In this document: positions 25,835 to 35,709 of the stretch, piece after piece
Layout: every line of letters begins with the position of its first letter
How positions within the stretch are numbered: the first letter of the stretch is position 1
NCBI GenBank assembly: GCA_927435855.1
Contig: CAKMJZ010000020.1
Location: 1 to 62,092, forward strand
Direction of reading: 5' to 3'
Length of the DNA: 62,092 bases
Source of the DNA: an uncultured Erysipelotrichaceae bacterium
Lineage (GTDB): Bacteria > Bacillota_I > Bacilli_A > Erysipelotrichales > Erysipelotrichaceae
Notes under the pieces: generated by a model
The model's database searches: none
Told to the model about the DNA's origin: nothing
What the model saw: the letters and a program-made list of their open reading frames with translations, nothing else
Translations under genes and position numbers: made by a program

Positions 25835-26062
25835 ATGAAGAGGCGAGATTTCATGGGTATCGTGGGTGCAGTCTTAGGGGGTTTGATTGGAATATTTATA
25901 GGCGGAATGATTGGCATATTTATCGGTGGCAACTTTTTAAGCAATGTAACCATGTTTGGCGTAACCGGATATGAACTCGGCGCAAACATTGGTTTAATTC
26001 TAGGATTGATCATTTTTATACCCATTGGCATCATCTTGGGAATGAAATCAGTAAGTGAATGA
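25835..26062 (+). CDS. Small glycine-zipper membrane protein
   Basis: A 75-residue hydrophobic protein built of three membrane segments rich in GxxxG steps (GAVLGGLIGIFIGGMIGIFIGG, then LGANIGLILGLIIFIPIGIILG). No domain is recognised beyond a glycine-zipper pattern, and the RR at the N-terminus is not followed by a Tat signature. A GTGGAGGA site and its own terminator support a real gene. Function unknown. Confidence 0.65.
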   Translation: MKRRDFMGIVGAVLGGLIGIFIGGMIGIFIGGNFLSNVTMFGVTGYELGANIGLILGLIIFIPIGIILGMKSVSE

Positions 26063-26065
26063 AAG

Positions 26066-26084
26066 ACCTGCGAAAGCAGGTTTT
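26066..26084 (+). terminator. Terminator of the small membrane protein gene
   Basis: acctgc and gcaggt close a GAAA tetraloop and are followed by TTTTGATTTT. Confidence 0.8.
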
Positions 26085-26166
26085 GATTTTAGTTTTACAA
26101 AAGCAGCGGTGTATGGTAATGTAATTTCATTATTCAATAGTCAAAGTCTATAAAGAGGTGATAAAG

Positions 26167-27246
26167 ATGAACTCTAAGATAATACGTAGTGAACAATTAA
26201 GAGAGTTTTGTGAGGAAGCCTTCTTCAGACTTGGCTTCAATAGAGGGGATAGCACAATTATTACAGACGTGCTTTTGTTATCCGATCTCTTTGGTATTGA
26301 CTCCCATGGCATAAACCGCATCAAAATGTATTATCAACACATAAAAGCAGGTTATATCGACATTTCTGCTCAACCAGAAATCATCATGGAAACCCCTGTA
26401 TCCGCGGTAATCGATGGAAGGAAAGGCATGGGTCAGTTGGTATCTAACGTTGCAATGAAGGTTGCAATTGAGAAAGCTAAGACTTTCGGCGTCGGATTGG
26501 TTACCGTTCGCAACTCTAATCATTATGGAATCGCAGGATATTACTCCTTAATGGCAAGTAATGAAGGACTGATTGGAATCTCCATGACCAACTCATTGGC
26601 CGCCGTTGTTCCGACCTTTTCAAAAACTCCAATGTTAGGAACAAATCCAATTGCTTTCAGTTTTCCCGCAAGCCCTCAACCCTTCCTTTTTGACAGTGCA
26701 ACTTCCGTTGTATCTGTAGGAAAGATCGAAATTTATAACAAACTAGATAAACCCATTCCCCTTGGGTGGGGCTTGAATTCGGATGGCATCGATGAACATG
26801 ATCCCGCAGAAGTGCTAAAAAGTGTTTTTAGCGGCAAGTCAGGATTACATCCCCTAGGTGGAGGAAGTGAGGAATTCGGGGGACACAAAGGCTATGGATT
26901 CTCCATGGTCGTCGAAATATTATCCTCAATCATCTCATTAGGAACAACTTCCAATCACATTGAAAAAGAAAAAAGCACGGCTGGTGTATGCCATTTCTTC
27001 GCGGTTGTTGACCCAAAAATCTTCGGTGACCCGATGACTATTCAAAAACACCTTGAAAATTACCTAGAGGAAATCCGAAGTTCTCATAAAGCAAATGATC
27101 ACGATCGAATATATACTCACGGAGAAAAAGAGGCAGAGATGTTTAACCATCGCAAAGTGCAGGGGATAGTCATCCATGAGAGAACACTGATCGAAATGAA
27201 AGAACTATCTGATGAACTAAGCATGGATTTTGATACTTATTTCTAA
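26167..27246 (+). CDS. Malate/L-lactate dehydrogenase family (Ldh_2) oxidoreductase
   Basis: A 359-residue NAD(P)-dependent enzyme of the MDH2/LDH2 family, which includes malate, sulfolactate, ureidoglycolate and 2,3-diketo-gulonate dehydrogenases. It has the substrate-binding DSHGINRIKMY motif, the catalytic His in NSNHYGIAGYYS, NPIAFSFP and the cofactor loop region GHKGYGFSMVVEI. The start is the ATG 7 bases after AAAGAGGTG. It is a single gene between two terminators, so its substrate cannot be read from context. Confidence 0.9.
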   Translation: MNSKIIRSEQLREFCEEAFFRLGFNRGDSTIITDVLLLSDLFGIDSHGINRIKMYYQHIKAGYIDISAQPEIIMETPVSAVIDGRKGMGQLVSNVAMKVAIEKAKTFGVGLVTVRNSNHYGIAGYYSLMASNEGLIGISMTNSLAAVVPTFSKTPMLGTNPIAFSFPASPQPFLFDSATSVVSVGKIEIYNKLDKPIPLGWGLNSDGIDEHDPAEVLKSVFSGKSGLHPLGGGSEEFGGHKGYGFSMVVEILSSIISLGTTSNHIEKEKSTAGVCHFFAVVDPKIFGDPMTIQKHLENYLEEIRSSHKANDHDRIYTHGEKEAEMFNHRKVQGIVIHERTLIEMKELSDELSMDFDTYF

Positions 27247-27247
27247 A

Positions 27248-27272
27248 AAAGACGACCGATTCGGTCGTCTTT
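27248..27272. terminator. Bidirectional terminator
   Basis: Arms aaagacgacc and ggtcgtcttt with loop gattc sit between the Ldh_2 gene and the converging pyrophosphatase gene. Confidence 0.9.
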
Positions 27273-27293
27273 GACTTTTATAAGCAGATTTGA

Positions 27294-29318
27294 TTACTCA
27301 ATCCCCAATATTTTAAATACGATTGAACCATATTGAAGAATTAGTGGAGCAAATACTAAGGCAACGATCGACATCAGTTTAATCAAAATGTTCATCGCCG
27401 GACCGGCAGTATCCTTAAAGGGATCTCCAACCGTATCCCCGACAATACCAGCATTATGAGCAAAACTGCCCTTACCACCATGTACACCGGATTCAATATA
27501 CTTTTTCGCATTATCCCAAGCACCACCGGCATTTGACATCATAATAGCAAGCAAGACCCCGGTTGTAATCGTTCCGGCAATCATCCCACCCAACGTTTCA
27601 ACCCCAAACAGTAGTCCAACTAAAATCGGTAAAACAATGGCCAATATCCCCGGCAAAACCATTTCTTTAAGTGCAGCTTTCGTTGATATTTGAACACACT
27701 TCTCATAATCGGGTAACGTGGTTCCTTCCATGATTCCCGGAATTTCCTTGAACTGACGACGAACCTCAATAACCATTTCATTAGCTGCTTTAGAAACTGA
27801 TTTAAGCGTTAAAGCACTGAACATAAATGGCAACATACCGCCAATCATCAAACCAATCAAACTTAAAGGATTTAACAGATTGATACTTGTCATTTTGACA
27901 GCTTCAGCGTAAGCCGCAAAGAGTGCTAACGACGTCAGCGCAGCGGAGCCAATCGCAAAGCCCTTACCGATTGCAGCTGTCGTATTGCCAACCGAATCCA
28001 ACTTATCCGTGATTTCTCTTACTTCCGGAGGTAAATCTGCCATCTGAGCGATACCACCGGCATTATCCGCAATCGGCCCATAAGCATCGACCGCAACGGT
28101 AATCCCTGTTGTTGACAACATTCCCACGGCAGATAAGGCAATTCCATATAACCCCATCGTCGGATTTTGTGCTCCACCCATGACATAATAAGAAACGATG
28201 ATTCCAATAACAATGAAAATTGTCGGGGGCATCGTGGAGAACATACCTTCACCTAAACCTGCGATAATATTTGTCGCTGAGCCAGACATTGACTCATAAG
28301 CGATTCGTTGAACCCGCGCAAACTCCGCGGAAGTAAATAACTCAGTAGTTAATCCAATCAAAACCCCAACCAGTAACCCAGCCGCAACCGGATAGAAAGC
28401 CAGTGAGTTACCAAATACCATATCACTTAATATCCAAGTAGCAATCAATACGAATATACCCGCCGCATATGTACCCATGTTCAATACGCGCTGAGCATTG
28501 GGATTATGGGAGGCACGAACGATTATGATGCCTAGGATAGAAGAAACGATACCGATTGCTGCTAAGACCAGTGGGAATAAAGCGCCATTACGACCAAACA
28601 CAATGGATCCTAATGTAATAGCCGAAATAATCGAACCGACATAAGATTCAAATAAGTCAGCACCCATTCCGGCAACATCACCGACATTATCACCGACATT
28701 GTCCGCGATAACCGCTGGATTACGTGGATCATCCTCCGGAATTCCTGCTTCCATCTTACCGACTAAATCCGCACCGACATCCGCTGCTTTAGTATAAATA
28801 CCACCACCGACACGCGCAAACAAAGCGATGGAAGAAGCACCTAAACCAAACCCGGTCATATTTAACACATTACCGCTAAAAAGCATTAATAATACGCCAA
28901 GACCGACAATACCAAGACCAACCACAGCCATCCCCATGACTGCACCGCCTGAAAAGGCTATGGTCAAAGCTTTCTTTTGACTCGTTCTAGCCGCTTGAGC
29001 TGTCTTGACATTAGCCTGAGTTGCAATCTTCATTCCGAAGAACCCAGCCAACATAGATAGCATTGCGCCTAAAACAAAAGCCACAGCTGTCTCAATGTTT
29101 ATAGCAAAAACCAAAGTAACCGTAACTAAAGCCGCAAATATGCTCAGGTACTTGTACTCGCTTTTGAGAAACGCCATGGCTCCATTATGGATAAATCCTG
29201 CAATTTCTTGCATCCTTGGGTTCCCTTCTTCAGCTGACACAACCGTATAACTGAGATAAACCGCAAAGAGCAAAGCTACAATGCCAATAACAATTACTCC
29301 AACAAATAGTAAATCCAT
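27294..29318 (-). CDS. hppA: Membrane-bound ion-pumping pyrophosphatase
   Basis: A 674-residue pump with about 16 membrane helices that uses pyrophosphate to move H+ or Na+ across the membrane. The pyrophosphate-binding signature DVGADLVGK is followed by [20 protein letters not shown]. Near residue 450 [11 protein letters not shown] has Ala at the position that distinguishes K+-dependent enzymes (Lys in K+-independent ones), so it should need K+ and may pump Na+. The start follows GAGGAGG; an upstream in-frame codon at 29345 has none. Single gene. Confidence 0.95.
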   Translation of the reverse strand: MDLLFVGVIVIGIVALLFAVYLSYTVVSAEEGNPRMQEIAGFIHNGAMAFLKSEYKYLSIFAALVTVTLVFAINIETAVAFVLGAMLSMLAGFFGMKIATQANVKTAQAARTSQKKALTIAFSGGAVMGMAVVGLGIVGLGVLLMLFSGNVLNMTGFGLGASSIALFARVGGGIYTKAADVGADLVGKMEAGIPEDDPRNPAVIADNVGDNVGDVAGMGADLFESYVGSIISAITLGSIVFGRNGALFPLVLAAIGIVSSILGIIIVRASHNPNAQRVLNMGTYAAGIFVLIATWILSDMVFGNSLAFYPVAAGLLVGVLIGLTTELFTSAEFARVQRIAYESMSGSATNIIAGLGEGMFSTMPPTIFIVIGIIVSYYVMGGAQNPTMGLYGIALSAVGMLSTTGITVAVDAYGPIADNAGGIAQMADLPPEVREITDKLDSVGNTTAAIGKGFAIGSAALTSLALFAAYAEAVKMTSINLLNPLSLIGLMIGGMLPFMFSALTLKSVSKAANEMVIEVRRQFKEIPGIMEGTTLPDYEKCVQISTKAALKEMVLPGILAIVLPILVGLLFGVETLGGMIAGTITTGVLLAIMMSNAGGAWDNAKKYIESGVHGGKGSFAHNAGIVGDTVGDPFKDTAGPAMNILIKLMSIVALVFAPLILQYGSIVFKILGIE

Positions 29319-29642
29319 TTTTCCTCCTCGACAATAAACTGCCATTTCATAATCCGACGAAATCCGCGAGTTCTCTGTAGATCTGCGTCAACGAGATACT
29401 CTCTGATATCTATTTTATCAGAAGTCCATAGACTGTTCTATACAAAAGATGTGAAATTCCACAAGTTTGTGAAACTTCATTCATCTTTGAAACTTTCACT
29501 TTACTTTTGTAGACACCAACTTCAAACTTTGTTACAATGTGTCAGATGATTTATATAACATAACTCGTCAAAAATTATACGTTAGTTGACATAAAATATG
29601 CTAATATGATGTTAGAAATTGACGTCTACCTAAGGAGTACCA
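29319..29642. other. Divergent intergenic region, pyrophosphatase and M23 peptidase genes
   Basis: No gene is seen in these 324 bases. A TTGACA lies at 29586-29591 but no good -10 box follows at the right distance. Between 29450 and 29480 there is an overlapping set of short inverted elements (tgtgaa, ttccacaa, tttgtgaa) that might bind a regulator, but spacing fits no consensus I know. The M23 gene has CTAAGGAG before its start. Confidence 0.4.
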
Positions 29643-30788
29643 ATGAAATTTATTTATAAATACGATAAGCTGATTATTATTGCCTTGACCGTTACTTTAG
29701 GGTTACTCTTAAGTATGACCAATGTTTTAAATCAGCTCTTACCTGAACCAACGATTGGATATGAGTTTAAGGTTGATGGTGAAGTCTGGTTTGTTCTTGA
29801 AAGTAAAGAAGAAATTCACCGCATGCTCGAAGTATATAAGAATAAATACTTAAGAAACATAGATGAAAATGCGAAAATTCGAAGTGTCGATTTTGATCAA
29901 GATATTTTAATCACTGAAATCGAACTTGAAGACGAAGTGTCTGTTTCGGTTAAAGAGGCAGAAGCGATGATCAATGAGAATGAAGATGAAGCCGTGTATT
30001 ATACCGTAGTATCCGGTGACAGCTTCTGGAAAATTGCAGCTGAAAGTGATATCTCCTTATCTAAACTTATTGAGTTTAATCCTGACATGAACCCAGAGCG
30101 GATATGGCCTGGGAATAAAATCATGTTTGAACCTGCGAACCCAAAATTAGACATAACCGTCCGATTCCAAAATACATTGATTGAACCTGTTGAATTTGGT
30201 ACGGAATACATACAAGACAATTCACTATATGCATCACAGCGTGTAACCACTAAAGCTGGGATTGAAGGTGAGGTGCGTGTAACCTATGATATTACGATGA
30301 AAAACGGTTATCCGACCGTAGTTGAAGTTCTAAATGAAGAAATCTTGGTCGAACCGGTTACTCGTGTCGTTCGAGTCGGAACTAAACGGACATTAACACG
30401 TAGTAACTCAATGAACTTCGGGGTTGTCTCAGGGAGGTTGACCAGCGGATTTGGATATCGCAAAGACCCAATTTCCGGTGCTCGTAAGTTCCATAGCGGT
30501 ATCGATATTGCAGCTCCTCGCGGAACACCGGTATATGCATATACCAATGGCAAAGTAGTTACCGCTGGTTGGGGAAATATGACGGGTAATTATGTTGTTA
30601 TTGATCATGGTGGTGGACTAAGAACTCAATATTTACACTTATCCAGCATTTCAGTTAAAGTCGGACAGACGGTCGCGGTCGGACAAAAACTTGGCGGAGT
30701 AGGTTCCACTGGGTATAGCACCGGCAATCATCTAGACTTTAGAGTCACAAAAAACGGAGTAGCCGTTAACCCATTACTCTATCTATAA
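29643..30788 (+). CDS. LysM-G5-M23 cell-wall endopeptidase
   Basis: A 381-residue membrane-anchored wall hydrolase. One helix lies near the N-terminus (LIIIALTVTLGLLLSM). A LysM domain (YYTVVSGDSFWKIAAESD...WPGNKIMF, about 119-160) binds peptidoglycan, a G5 domain follows (ASQRVTTKAGIEGEVRVTYD..., about 195-250), and the C-terminal M23 domain has SGFGYRKDP, HSGIDIAAPRG and YLHLSS with zinc ligands. It cleaves peptide cross-links, probably during growth or division. An own terminator follows. Confidence 0.92.
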   Translation: MKFIYKYDKLIIIALTVTLGLLLSMTNVLNQLLPEPTIGYEFKVDGEVWFVLESKEEIHRMLEVYKNKYLRNIDENAKIRSVDFDQDILITEIELEDEVSVSVKEAEAMINENEDEAVYYTVVSGDSFWKIAAESDISLSKLIEFNPDMNPERIWPGNKIMFEPANPKLDITVRFQNTLIEPVEFGTEYIQDNSLYASQRVTTKAGIEGEVRVTYDITMKNGYPTVVEVLNEEILVEPVTRVVRVGTKRTLTRSNSMNFGVVSGRLTSGFGYRKDPISGARKFHSGIDIAAPRGTPVYAYTNGKVVTAGWGNMTGNYVVIDHGGGLRTQYLHLSSISVKVGQTVAVGQKLGGVGSTGYSTGNHLDFRVTKNGVAVNPLLYL

Positions 30789-30794
30789 AGTACA

Positions 30795-30820
30795 CGCGAG
30801 CATGAAAGTGCTCGCTTTTT
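30795..30820 (+). terminator. Terminator of the M23 peptidase gene
   Basis: gcgagca and tgctcgc form a 7-bp stem followed by TTTTTT. Confidence 0.9.
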
Positions 30821-30872
30821 TGTTGTTTAAAAGAAATCAGAGTATAATGAACTTAAACAGGAGGGATTAATC

Positions 30873-31454
30873 ATGGATATTTTATCGATACTTAATTCGC
30901 TACAAGAAAAACAAACTGTCAACCAATTGACAAAGTCTGTTGGTGGGGACTCTGATCAAGTACGAAAGGCCGTTGCACTGGGATTGCCGATGCTTATGCA
31001 AGCCATGACCAAAAATGCTCAAACTCCACAGGGTGCCGCATCTTTAGCCAAAGCTTTAGATCAACATAAAGAAGACCCCCTGGATGATGTTCTCGGATTT
31101 CTCAAAGGAGCAGATATAAATGACGGAAAGAAGATTCTTGGTCATGTCTTTAACCAAAAAACTCAAAAAGTAGAGAAAAATTTAGCTGCTTCAACCGGCA
31201 TGTCTGAAAATCAAGTGGAAAAACTGCTCGCTCAACTGGCTCCGGTCTTATTAGGTGCGTTGGGAAAAGAAAAGAACCAAAAAGGAGTAGATGCTTCTGG
31301 GCTTGCCTCAATGCTACCCATGATTACCGAGTTTTTAGGATCAGGTTCTAATATAGATACTCTCGGTATGGCCACTAAACTATTGGACACCGACGGAGAT
31401 GGTGACATCATGGACGATGTCTCAAAACTACTCGGCGGATTCCTTAAAAAGTAG
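30873..31454 (+). CDS. DUF937 (YidB-like) protein
   Basis: A 193-residue helical protein with the pattern of DUF937: SVGGDSDQVRKAVALGLPMLMQAMTKNAQTPQGAASLAKAL and a second repeat with GMSENQVEKLLAQLAPVLLGALGK, ending in a calcium-like loop LDTDGDGDIMDDV and GLLGGFLKK-type tail. Cytosolic, function unknown. GGAGGG precedes the start and a terminator follows, so it is monocistronic. Confidence 0.85.
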   Translation: MDILSILNSLQEKQTVNQLTKSVGGDSDQVRKAVALGLPMLMQAMTKNAQTPQGAASLAKALDQHKEDPLDDVLGFLKGADINDGKKILGHVFNQKTQKVEKNLAASTGMSENQVEKLLAQLAPVLLGALGKEKNQKGVDASGLASMLPMITEFLGSGSNIDTLGMATKLLDTDGDGDIMDDVSKLLGGFLKK

Positions 31455-31484
31455 AAAAAAGGGATCTCAGTTATCCCGTTTTTT
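31455..31484 (+). terminator. Terminator of the DUF937 gene
   Basis: gggat and atccc, extended by an A-run and a T-run, flank loop ctcagtt and end in GTTTTTTATTT. Confidence 0.75.
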
Positions 31485-31520
31485 ATTTGATTCAAAAATA
31501 TTTTATGATAGGCATATCGG

Positions 31521-31548
31521 TTGAAACTGATAATTGAATTGTTATACT
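31521..31548 (+). promoter_or_regulatory. Promoter of the 2-oxoacid oxidoreductase operon
   Basis: TTGAAA at 31521-31526 and TATACT at 31543-31548 with a 16-base spacer. The transcript would have a leader of about 100 bases in which I see no clear structure. Confidence 0.65.
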
Positions 31549-31653
31549 TAGGTTGTCAATCATAAATAACAAATATTCATATCCCAATGAATAAGCATAC
31601 TTTTATGTTGAAATTAAGCCCAAAAGAGTTAATTTCAGAAAGGAGATCTCCTT

Positions 31654-33339
31654 ATGAGAGAATCACTATCCATTGTACTCTCCGGTGAAGCAGGTCAAGG
31701 TTTACAAACCATCGAAGAATTCTTGGTAGAAGCCTTATCAAACGAATACTATGTCTTCACTTCCAAAGAAGTTATGTCGCGGGTACGCGGCGGAAACAAC
31801 TCCGTCGAGATCCGTGTAGCTTCCTCACCGGTATACGCCTTGCGCTATACCATTGATTACTTATTCTTATTGAACAATCACTCCTTCTATCGACTGGCTA
31901 AACGTGTCGATAGCGAAACCGTTGTTTTTGGTGAAGCAGGACATTTAAGTGATGAAGAGAAAGCGAAGTACGGCGTTGATTTAACGACCTTCGACTTGTC
32001 CTCACTTGCCAAACAGGCCGGTAGTAAGCTGTACGCCAACACGATACTATTTGGATACATTGCCGGAATGCTTGATTTAAGTAAGAAAGTCGGACACGAC
32101 TTGATTACATCGCGGTTTGAAAGCCGTGGTGAAAAAGTCATACAAGATAACATCAATGCTTATGATATCGGCTACAGCTTAGGTGAGCCCTTTATCGTTA
32201 AAACACCGATTAAAAAGCGCACTGATAACAAATCATATGTCATTATGGACGGAAACAAATCTTTAGGAATCGGTGCTTTAGCTGGCGGTGTCAATTATAT
32301 CGCTTCCTATCCGATGTCACCAGGTACCAGTCTGCTAAGCTTTTTGTCATCCAAAGGTGAAGAATTTGGTGTATTGGCCGAACAAGCTGAAGATGAAATC
32401 GCTGCCCTCAATATGACTATTGGCGCATGGTATGCCGGTGCTCGCGGAATTGTCACCACCTCAGGGGGTGGATTTGCATTAATGACAGAAGCTGTATCTC
32501 TGGCCGGTATTACCGAAAATCCAGCAGTCATCCACGTCGCACAACGACCTGGACCGGCTACCGGTCTTCCTACTCGAACTGAACAAGGCGACCTTAATTT
32601 AGTCGTATATGCCGGACACGGTGAATTTCCAAGAATCGTACTGGCACCTGGTAAGACGGAAGACGGTATCAACCTGGCTCAACAAGCTTTCTGGCTAGCG
32701 GATAAATATCAAGTTCCCGTCTTTATCCTCTCTGATCAATATTGGCTGGAATCGATGAGCCAAATGGAACCTTTCGAATTATCTGATAAATACTTAGAAA
32801 CTTTCATGGTCACCACCGAAAAAGGTTATAAACGTTATAACTGGGATACTACGATTTCCCCACGTGGAGTTCCAGGATTTGGGGAAGGATTTGTTAAAGT
32901 TGACAGTGATGAACATGATGAAGAAGGACAAATCACCGAAGATTTCGATGTTCGCGTCCGCATGCACGAAAAACGCTTAGCAAAACGGGAATTACTATTG
33001 GAAGATTATATAGAACCTGATTTCCTTGGAAATAAAGACAGCAAGAACTTGGTCGTCGGTTGGGGATCAACGTATGGTGTACTTAAAGAACTCGTTGAGA
33101 CATCCGGTTTGGATGTTGCGATGATGTACGTCAAGCAACCATTCCCGTTGCCACTATCTCTAAAAGAGCATTTTAAAGGTAAAAATGTCATCGTTTTAGA
33201 GAATAACGCAACCGGACAATTTGCTAACATCTTAAAATTAGAATTGGATGTAAAAATCGACAGTCGGATTCTTAAGTACAATGGAGAACCGTTCCATATC
33301 GAAGAAGTTGAAACAAAGGTCAAGGAGGTGCTGAAATGA
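31654..33339 (+). CDS. 2-oxoacid:acceptor oxidoreductase, fused gamma-alpha subunit
   Basis: A 561-residue subunit of a ferredoxin-type 2-oxoacid oxidoreductase. The N-terminal third is the gamma domain (LSGEAGQGLQTIEEFLVEAL...SRVRGGNN); the rest is the alpha (pyrimidine-binding) domain beginning at GNKSLGIGALAGGVNYIASYPMSP, with TSGGGFALMTEAVSLAG and PTRTEQGDL. It works with the beta subunit that overlaps it by ATGA. The complex oxidises a 2-oxoacid to acyl-CoA and reduces ferredoxin. No ferredoxin domain (delta) is present. The 2-oxoglutarate type is most similar in layout, pyruvate is possible. Confidence 0.92.
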   Translation: MRESLSIVLSGEAGQGLQTIEEFLVEALSNEYYVFTSKEVMSRVRGGNNSVEIRVASSPVYALRYTIDYLFLLNNHSFYRLAKRVDSETVVFGEAGHLSDEEKAKYGVDLTTFDLSSLAKQAGSKLYANTILFGYIAGMLDLSKKVGHDLITSRFESRGEKVIQDNINAYDIGYSLGEPFIVKTPIKKRTDNKSYVIMDGNKSLGIGALAGGVNYIASYPMSPGTSLLSFLSSKGEEFGVLAEQAEDEIAALNMTIGAWYAGARGIVTTSGGGFALMTEAVSLAGITENPAVIHVAQRPGPATGLPTRTEQGDLNLVVYAGHGEFPRIVLAPGKTEDGINLAQQAFWLADKYQVPVFILSDQYWLESMSQMEPFELSDKYLETFMVTTEKGYKRYNWDTTISPRGVPGFGEGFVKVDSDEHDEEGQITEDFDVRVRMHEKRLAKRELLLEDYIEPDFLGNKDSKNLVVGWGSTYGVLKELVETSGLDVAMMYVKQPFPLPLSLKEHFKGKNVIVLENNATGQFANILKLELDVKIDSRILKYNGEPFHIEEVETKVKEVLK

Positions 33340-34184
33340 GTAAATTTGAATTTGATCGCGAAATAGATATCGCTTGGTGCCCGGGGTGCGGTAACTTTCC
33401 ATTGCGCAACGGCTTAATCAAAGCTCTTAAAGAACTGGATCTCGATCCGACACAAGTAGTATTCTCATCCGGAATCGGTCAAGCAGCCAAAATGCCCCAA
33501 TACATCGATGCCAACTATTTCAATGGTTTGCATGGTCGTGGTTTAAGTGTGGCGCAAGCCATCCAATCCGTAAACCCAAAACTCACCGTAATCGCGGAAG
33601 GTGGGGATGGGGATATGTATGGTGAGGGCGGAAATCACTTGTTACACAACATTCGCCGCAATCCGAATATTGCTCACATCGTCCACAACAATATGGTCTA
33701 CGGTTTGACCAAAGGTCAAGCCTCACCTACCTCACAAAAAGGCATGGAAACCAATGTTCAGGTCAGTGGAGTTTATAATGAACCACTAAATCCGATCGCC
33801 TTGGCACTGGCTCTTGGCGCAACCTTCGTTGCCCGAGCATTTACCGGTGATACCGAGCGGACCAAAGATCTTATCAAAGCAGCCATTCAACACGAAGGTT
33901 ATGCATTGGTAGACATCTTCCATCCGTGTCCGACGTTCAATAAGATTAACACGTTTGCCTGGTATAAAAACAACACATACTGGCTCGATGAAAGTCATGA
34001 TCCCTCAGATTTTAAGAAAGCGATGGATATGGCAATAAGTGATGAGAAGTATGCATTAGGTATTTTGTATAAAAAAGAAGGTCAACCGACCTTTGATCAG
34101 GTACATCCTGTGTATAAAGATAATCAAACACCAATCGTAGAGCGTAAGCGTGATATCAAACAAGTTCAGAAATTAATCCGATAA
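33336..34184 (+). CDS. 2-oxoacid:acceptor oxidoreductase, beta subunit
   Basis: A 282-residue thiamine diphosphate-binding subunit. CPGCGNF near residue 15 provides Cys for an iron-sulfur cluster, with a further Cys in HPCPTFN. The ThDP/Mg2+ motif is GDGDMYGEGGNHLLHNIRRN and the following HNNMVYGLTKGQASPT is diagnostic. It starts inside the stop of the alpha subunit gene. A terminator closes the operon. Confidence 0.94.
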   Translation: MSKFEFDREIDIAWCPGCGNFPLRNGLIKALKELDLDPTQVVFSSGIGQAAKMPQYIDANYFNGLHGRGLSVAQAIQSVNPKLTVIAEGGDGDMYGEGGNHLLHNIRRNPNIAHIVHNNMVYGLTKGQASPTSQKGMETNVQVSGVYNEPLNPIALALALGATFVARAFTGDTERTKDLIKAAIQHEGYALVDIFHPCPTFNKINTFAWYKNNTYWLDESHDPSDFKKAMDMAISDEKYALGILYKKEGQPTFDQVHPVYKDNQTPIVERKRDIKQVQKLIR

Positions 34185-34192
34185 AATACACT

Positions 34193-34216
34193 AGCCGTAG
34201 AATTACGGCTTTTTTT
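34193..34216 (+). terminator. Terminator of the oxidoreductase operon
   Basis: agccgta and tacggct with loop gaat, followed by TTTTTT. Confidence 0.88.
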
Positions 34217-34314
34217 GATGAACTTTATCAAAAAGAACTATATCGTTATACAGCAGTTCTCGATGATTTGGTATAAATTTATATTCTCATTAAACTATAC
34301 CATCTAGGTAAATA

Positions 34315-34323
34315 TGCTATAAT
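34315..34323 (+). promoter_or_regulatory. Extended -10 promoter of the cupin isomerase operon
   Basis: TGCTATAAT with perfect TATAAT at 34318-34323, no clear -35 box, 51 bases before the first start codon. Confidence 0.6.
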
Positions 34324-34374
34324 ACTGATAGAATTTGGAAAGTTATGCAGTTTTTTGATAGAAAGAAGGCAACT

Positions 34375-35148
34375 ATGATCAACAATGGAATGGACCTCAC
34401 CTTTGATCTTGAATCAATGGAATTCATTTATAACCAAGATAACTTTGGACCGAAAACCGAGAAGCGTCATTTGGACGATGTCCGTGCGACTTTGCGCGAC
34501 CCTCAAGCAAGCGGTCCCGATATCCTCTATAGCATCGCAATGGATGTGGGAATGAATCAAGACAAAGAAATGCTTATTAAACAGAATCTACTATACGGAG
34601 CTTGCCTCTATAATAAAGGTCAAGTTGGAGATGAACCTGTCCGTTCTCAAGGGCACATCCACTTTCAATCCCCATCGTGTCAATGTTCGACCGGTGAACT
34701 TTATGAAATCTGGCATGGCAAGGCTATCGTATTTATGCAAGAAAAAGCCACCGATCATCCCGGCCGTATCTTTGCTATTGAGGGCAAGGTGGGGGATGTC
34801 ATCCTGGTACCACCGGAATGGGCTCACTATACGGTCAACGCTGATATTGAACAGCCAATGGCCTTTGGGGCTTGGTGTGTACGGGACTATGGTTTTGATT
34901 ATAAAGAAGTAAAAGAGCATCGCGGTTTGGCCTATTATCCCATTGTCAATGGTTCCGACATCGACTTCATCCCCAATCCACATTACCATCAAGTGGATAT
35001 CATTCGTAAGAGCCCCAGGAAATATACAGAATTCGACTTAGATTATTCTAAATCACTGTATGAACAATTTCAGGATGATCCCACTCGTTTTGACTTTATT
35101 CCCAATCCGAGTTTAGTTGAGGATCTTTGGGAAAACTTTATCCCATAG
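34375..35148 (+). CDS. Cupin-type glucose-6-phosphate isomerase-like protein
   Basis: A 257-residue cupin resembling archaeal-type glucose-6-phosphate isomerase: PVRSQGHIHF and TGELYEIWHGKAIVFMQ supply the His-x-His and Glu ligands, and VILVPPEWAHYTVNADIEQPM the last His. It would interconvert an aldose and ketose phosphate using a bound metal. The start is chosen at the ATG after AGAAGG; an earlier in-frame ATG at 34345 is possible. It heads a three-gene unit with a second such cupin and a PMI. Confidence 0.82.
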   Translation: MINNGMDLTFDLESMEFIYNQDNFGPKTEKRHLDDVRATLRDPQASGPDILYSIAMDVGMNQDKEMLIKQNLLYGACLYNKGQVGDEPVRSQGHIHFQSPSCQCSTGELYEIWHGKAIVFMQEKATDHPGRIFAIEGKVGDVILVPPEWAHYTVNADIEQPMAFGAWCVRDYGFDYKEVKEHRGLAYYPIVNGSDIDFIPNPHYHQVDIIRKSPRKYTEFDLDYSKSLYEQFQDDPTRFDFIPNPSLVEDLWENFIP

Positions 35149-35157
35149 GAGGCAAAA

Positions 35158-35694
35158 ATGGAAATCAGAAAACCTAAAAATATTCAAGCGTATCTTACCG
35201 GAGTGATCGAAGGTGAGAATGTATCTCACTATATCAAACCATATAAAGATGTCGTTCACATTTATAAGAATACGGATGAGAATCTTTCTTTAGATACTGC
35301 AATGTACGAAGTCTATTCGCTTTTTGATCAAGATGATAAATCTCTTCTTTGGGGATTGACCATCATGCATCCGATAACTGTCGCCCAAGAATGTAACATG
35401 ACCCGCGGACATTATCATGCCCAGCAGAGTCAACCGGAGATCTATTTTGGACTTGGAGGGCGCGGATTATTAATGTTTATGCGTGGTGACGAGATATTTG
35501 CGGAGGAAGTATTTGAAGGATCGATTCATTATATCGACGGACAATACGCTCACCGACTCATCAATACCGGCAGTACAGACTTTAAAGTTGGGGCTTGTTG
35601 GCCAAAACTAGCCGGACATGACTATAAAGCGATTGAAGAAAAGCCGTTTTCTGTGCGTGTCTATAAGAAAGATGGTAAAATTGTTTTAGAATGA
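35158..35694 (+). CDS. Second cupin-type glucose-6-phosphate isomerase-like protein
   Basis: A 178-residue single cupin with TRGHYHAQQSQPEIYFGLGGRGLLMFMRG and GQYAHRLINTGSTDFKVGACWP, matching the archaeal-type GPI family: three His and one Glu as metal ligands. It is closer to the typical family length than its neighbour at 34375. It starts 9 bases after that gene with ATAGGAGG. Two members of this family in tandem suggest two substrates or a heteromeric enzyme. Confidence 0.85.
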   Translation: MEIRKPKNIQAYLTGVIEGENVSHYIKPYKDVVHIYKNTDENLSLDTAMYEVYSLFDQDDKSLLWGLTIMHPITVAQECNMTRGHYHAQQSQPEIYFGLGGRGLLMFMRGDEIFAEEVFEGSIHYIDGQYAHRLINTGSTDFKVGACWPKLAGHDYKAIEEKPFSVRVYKKDGKIVLE

Positions 35695-35709
35695 TGCGGA
35701 GGAAATGCT

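Noticed and set aside
29440-29490. Rex-like operator near tgtgaaattccacaa
   Set aside because: The spacing between half sites does not fit the Rex consensus and the orientation of the second pair is reversed.
29586-29610. TTGACA promoter for the M23 gene
   Set aside because: No -10 box at 16-18 bases.
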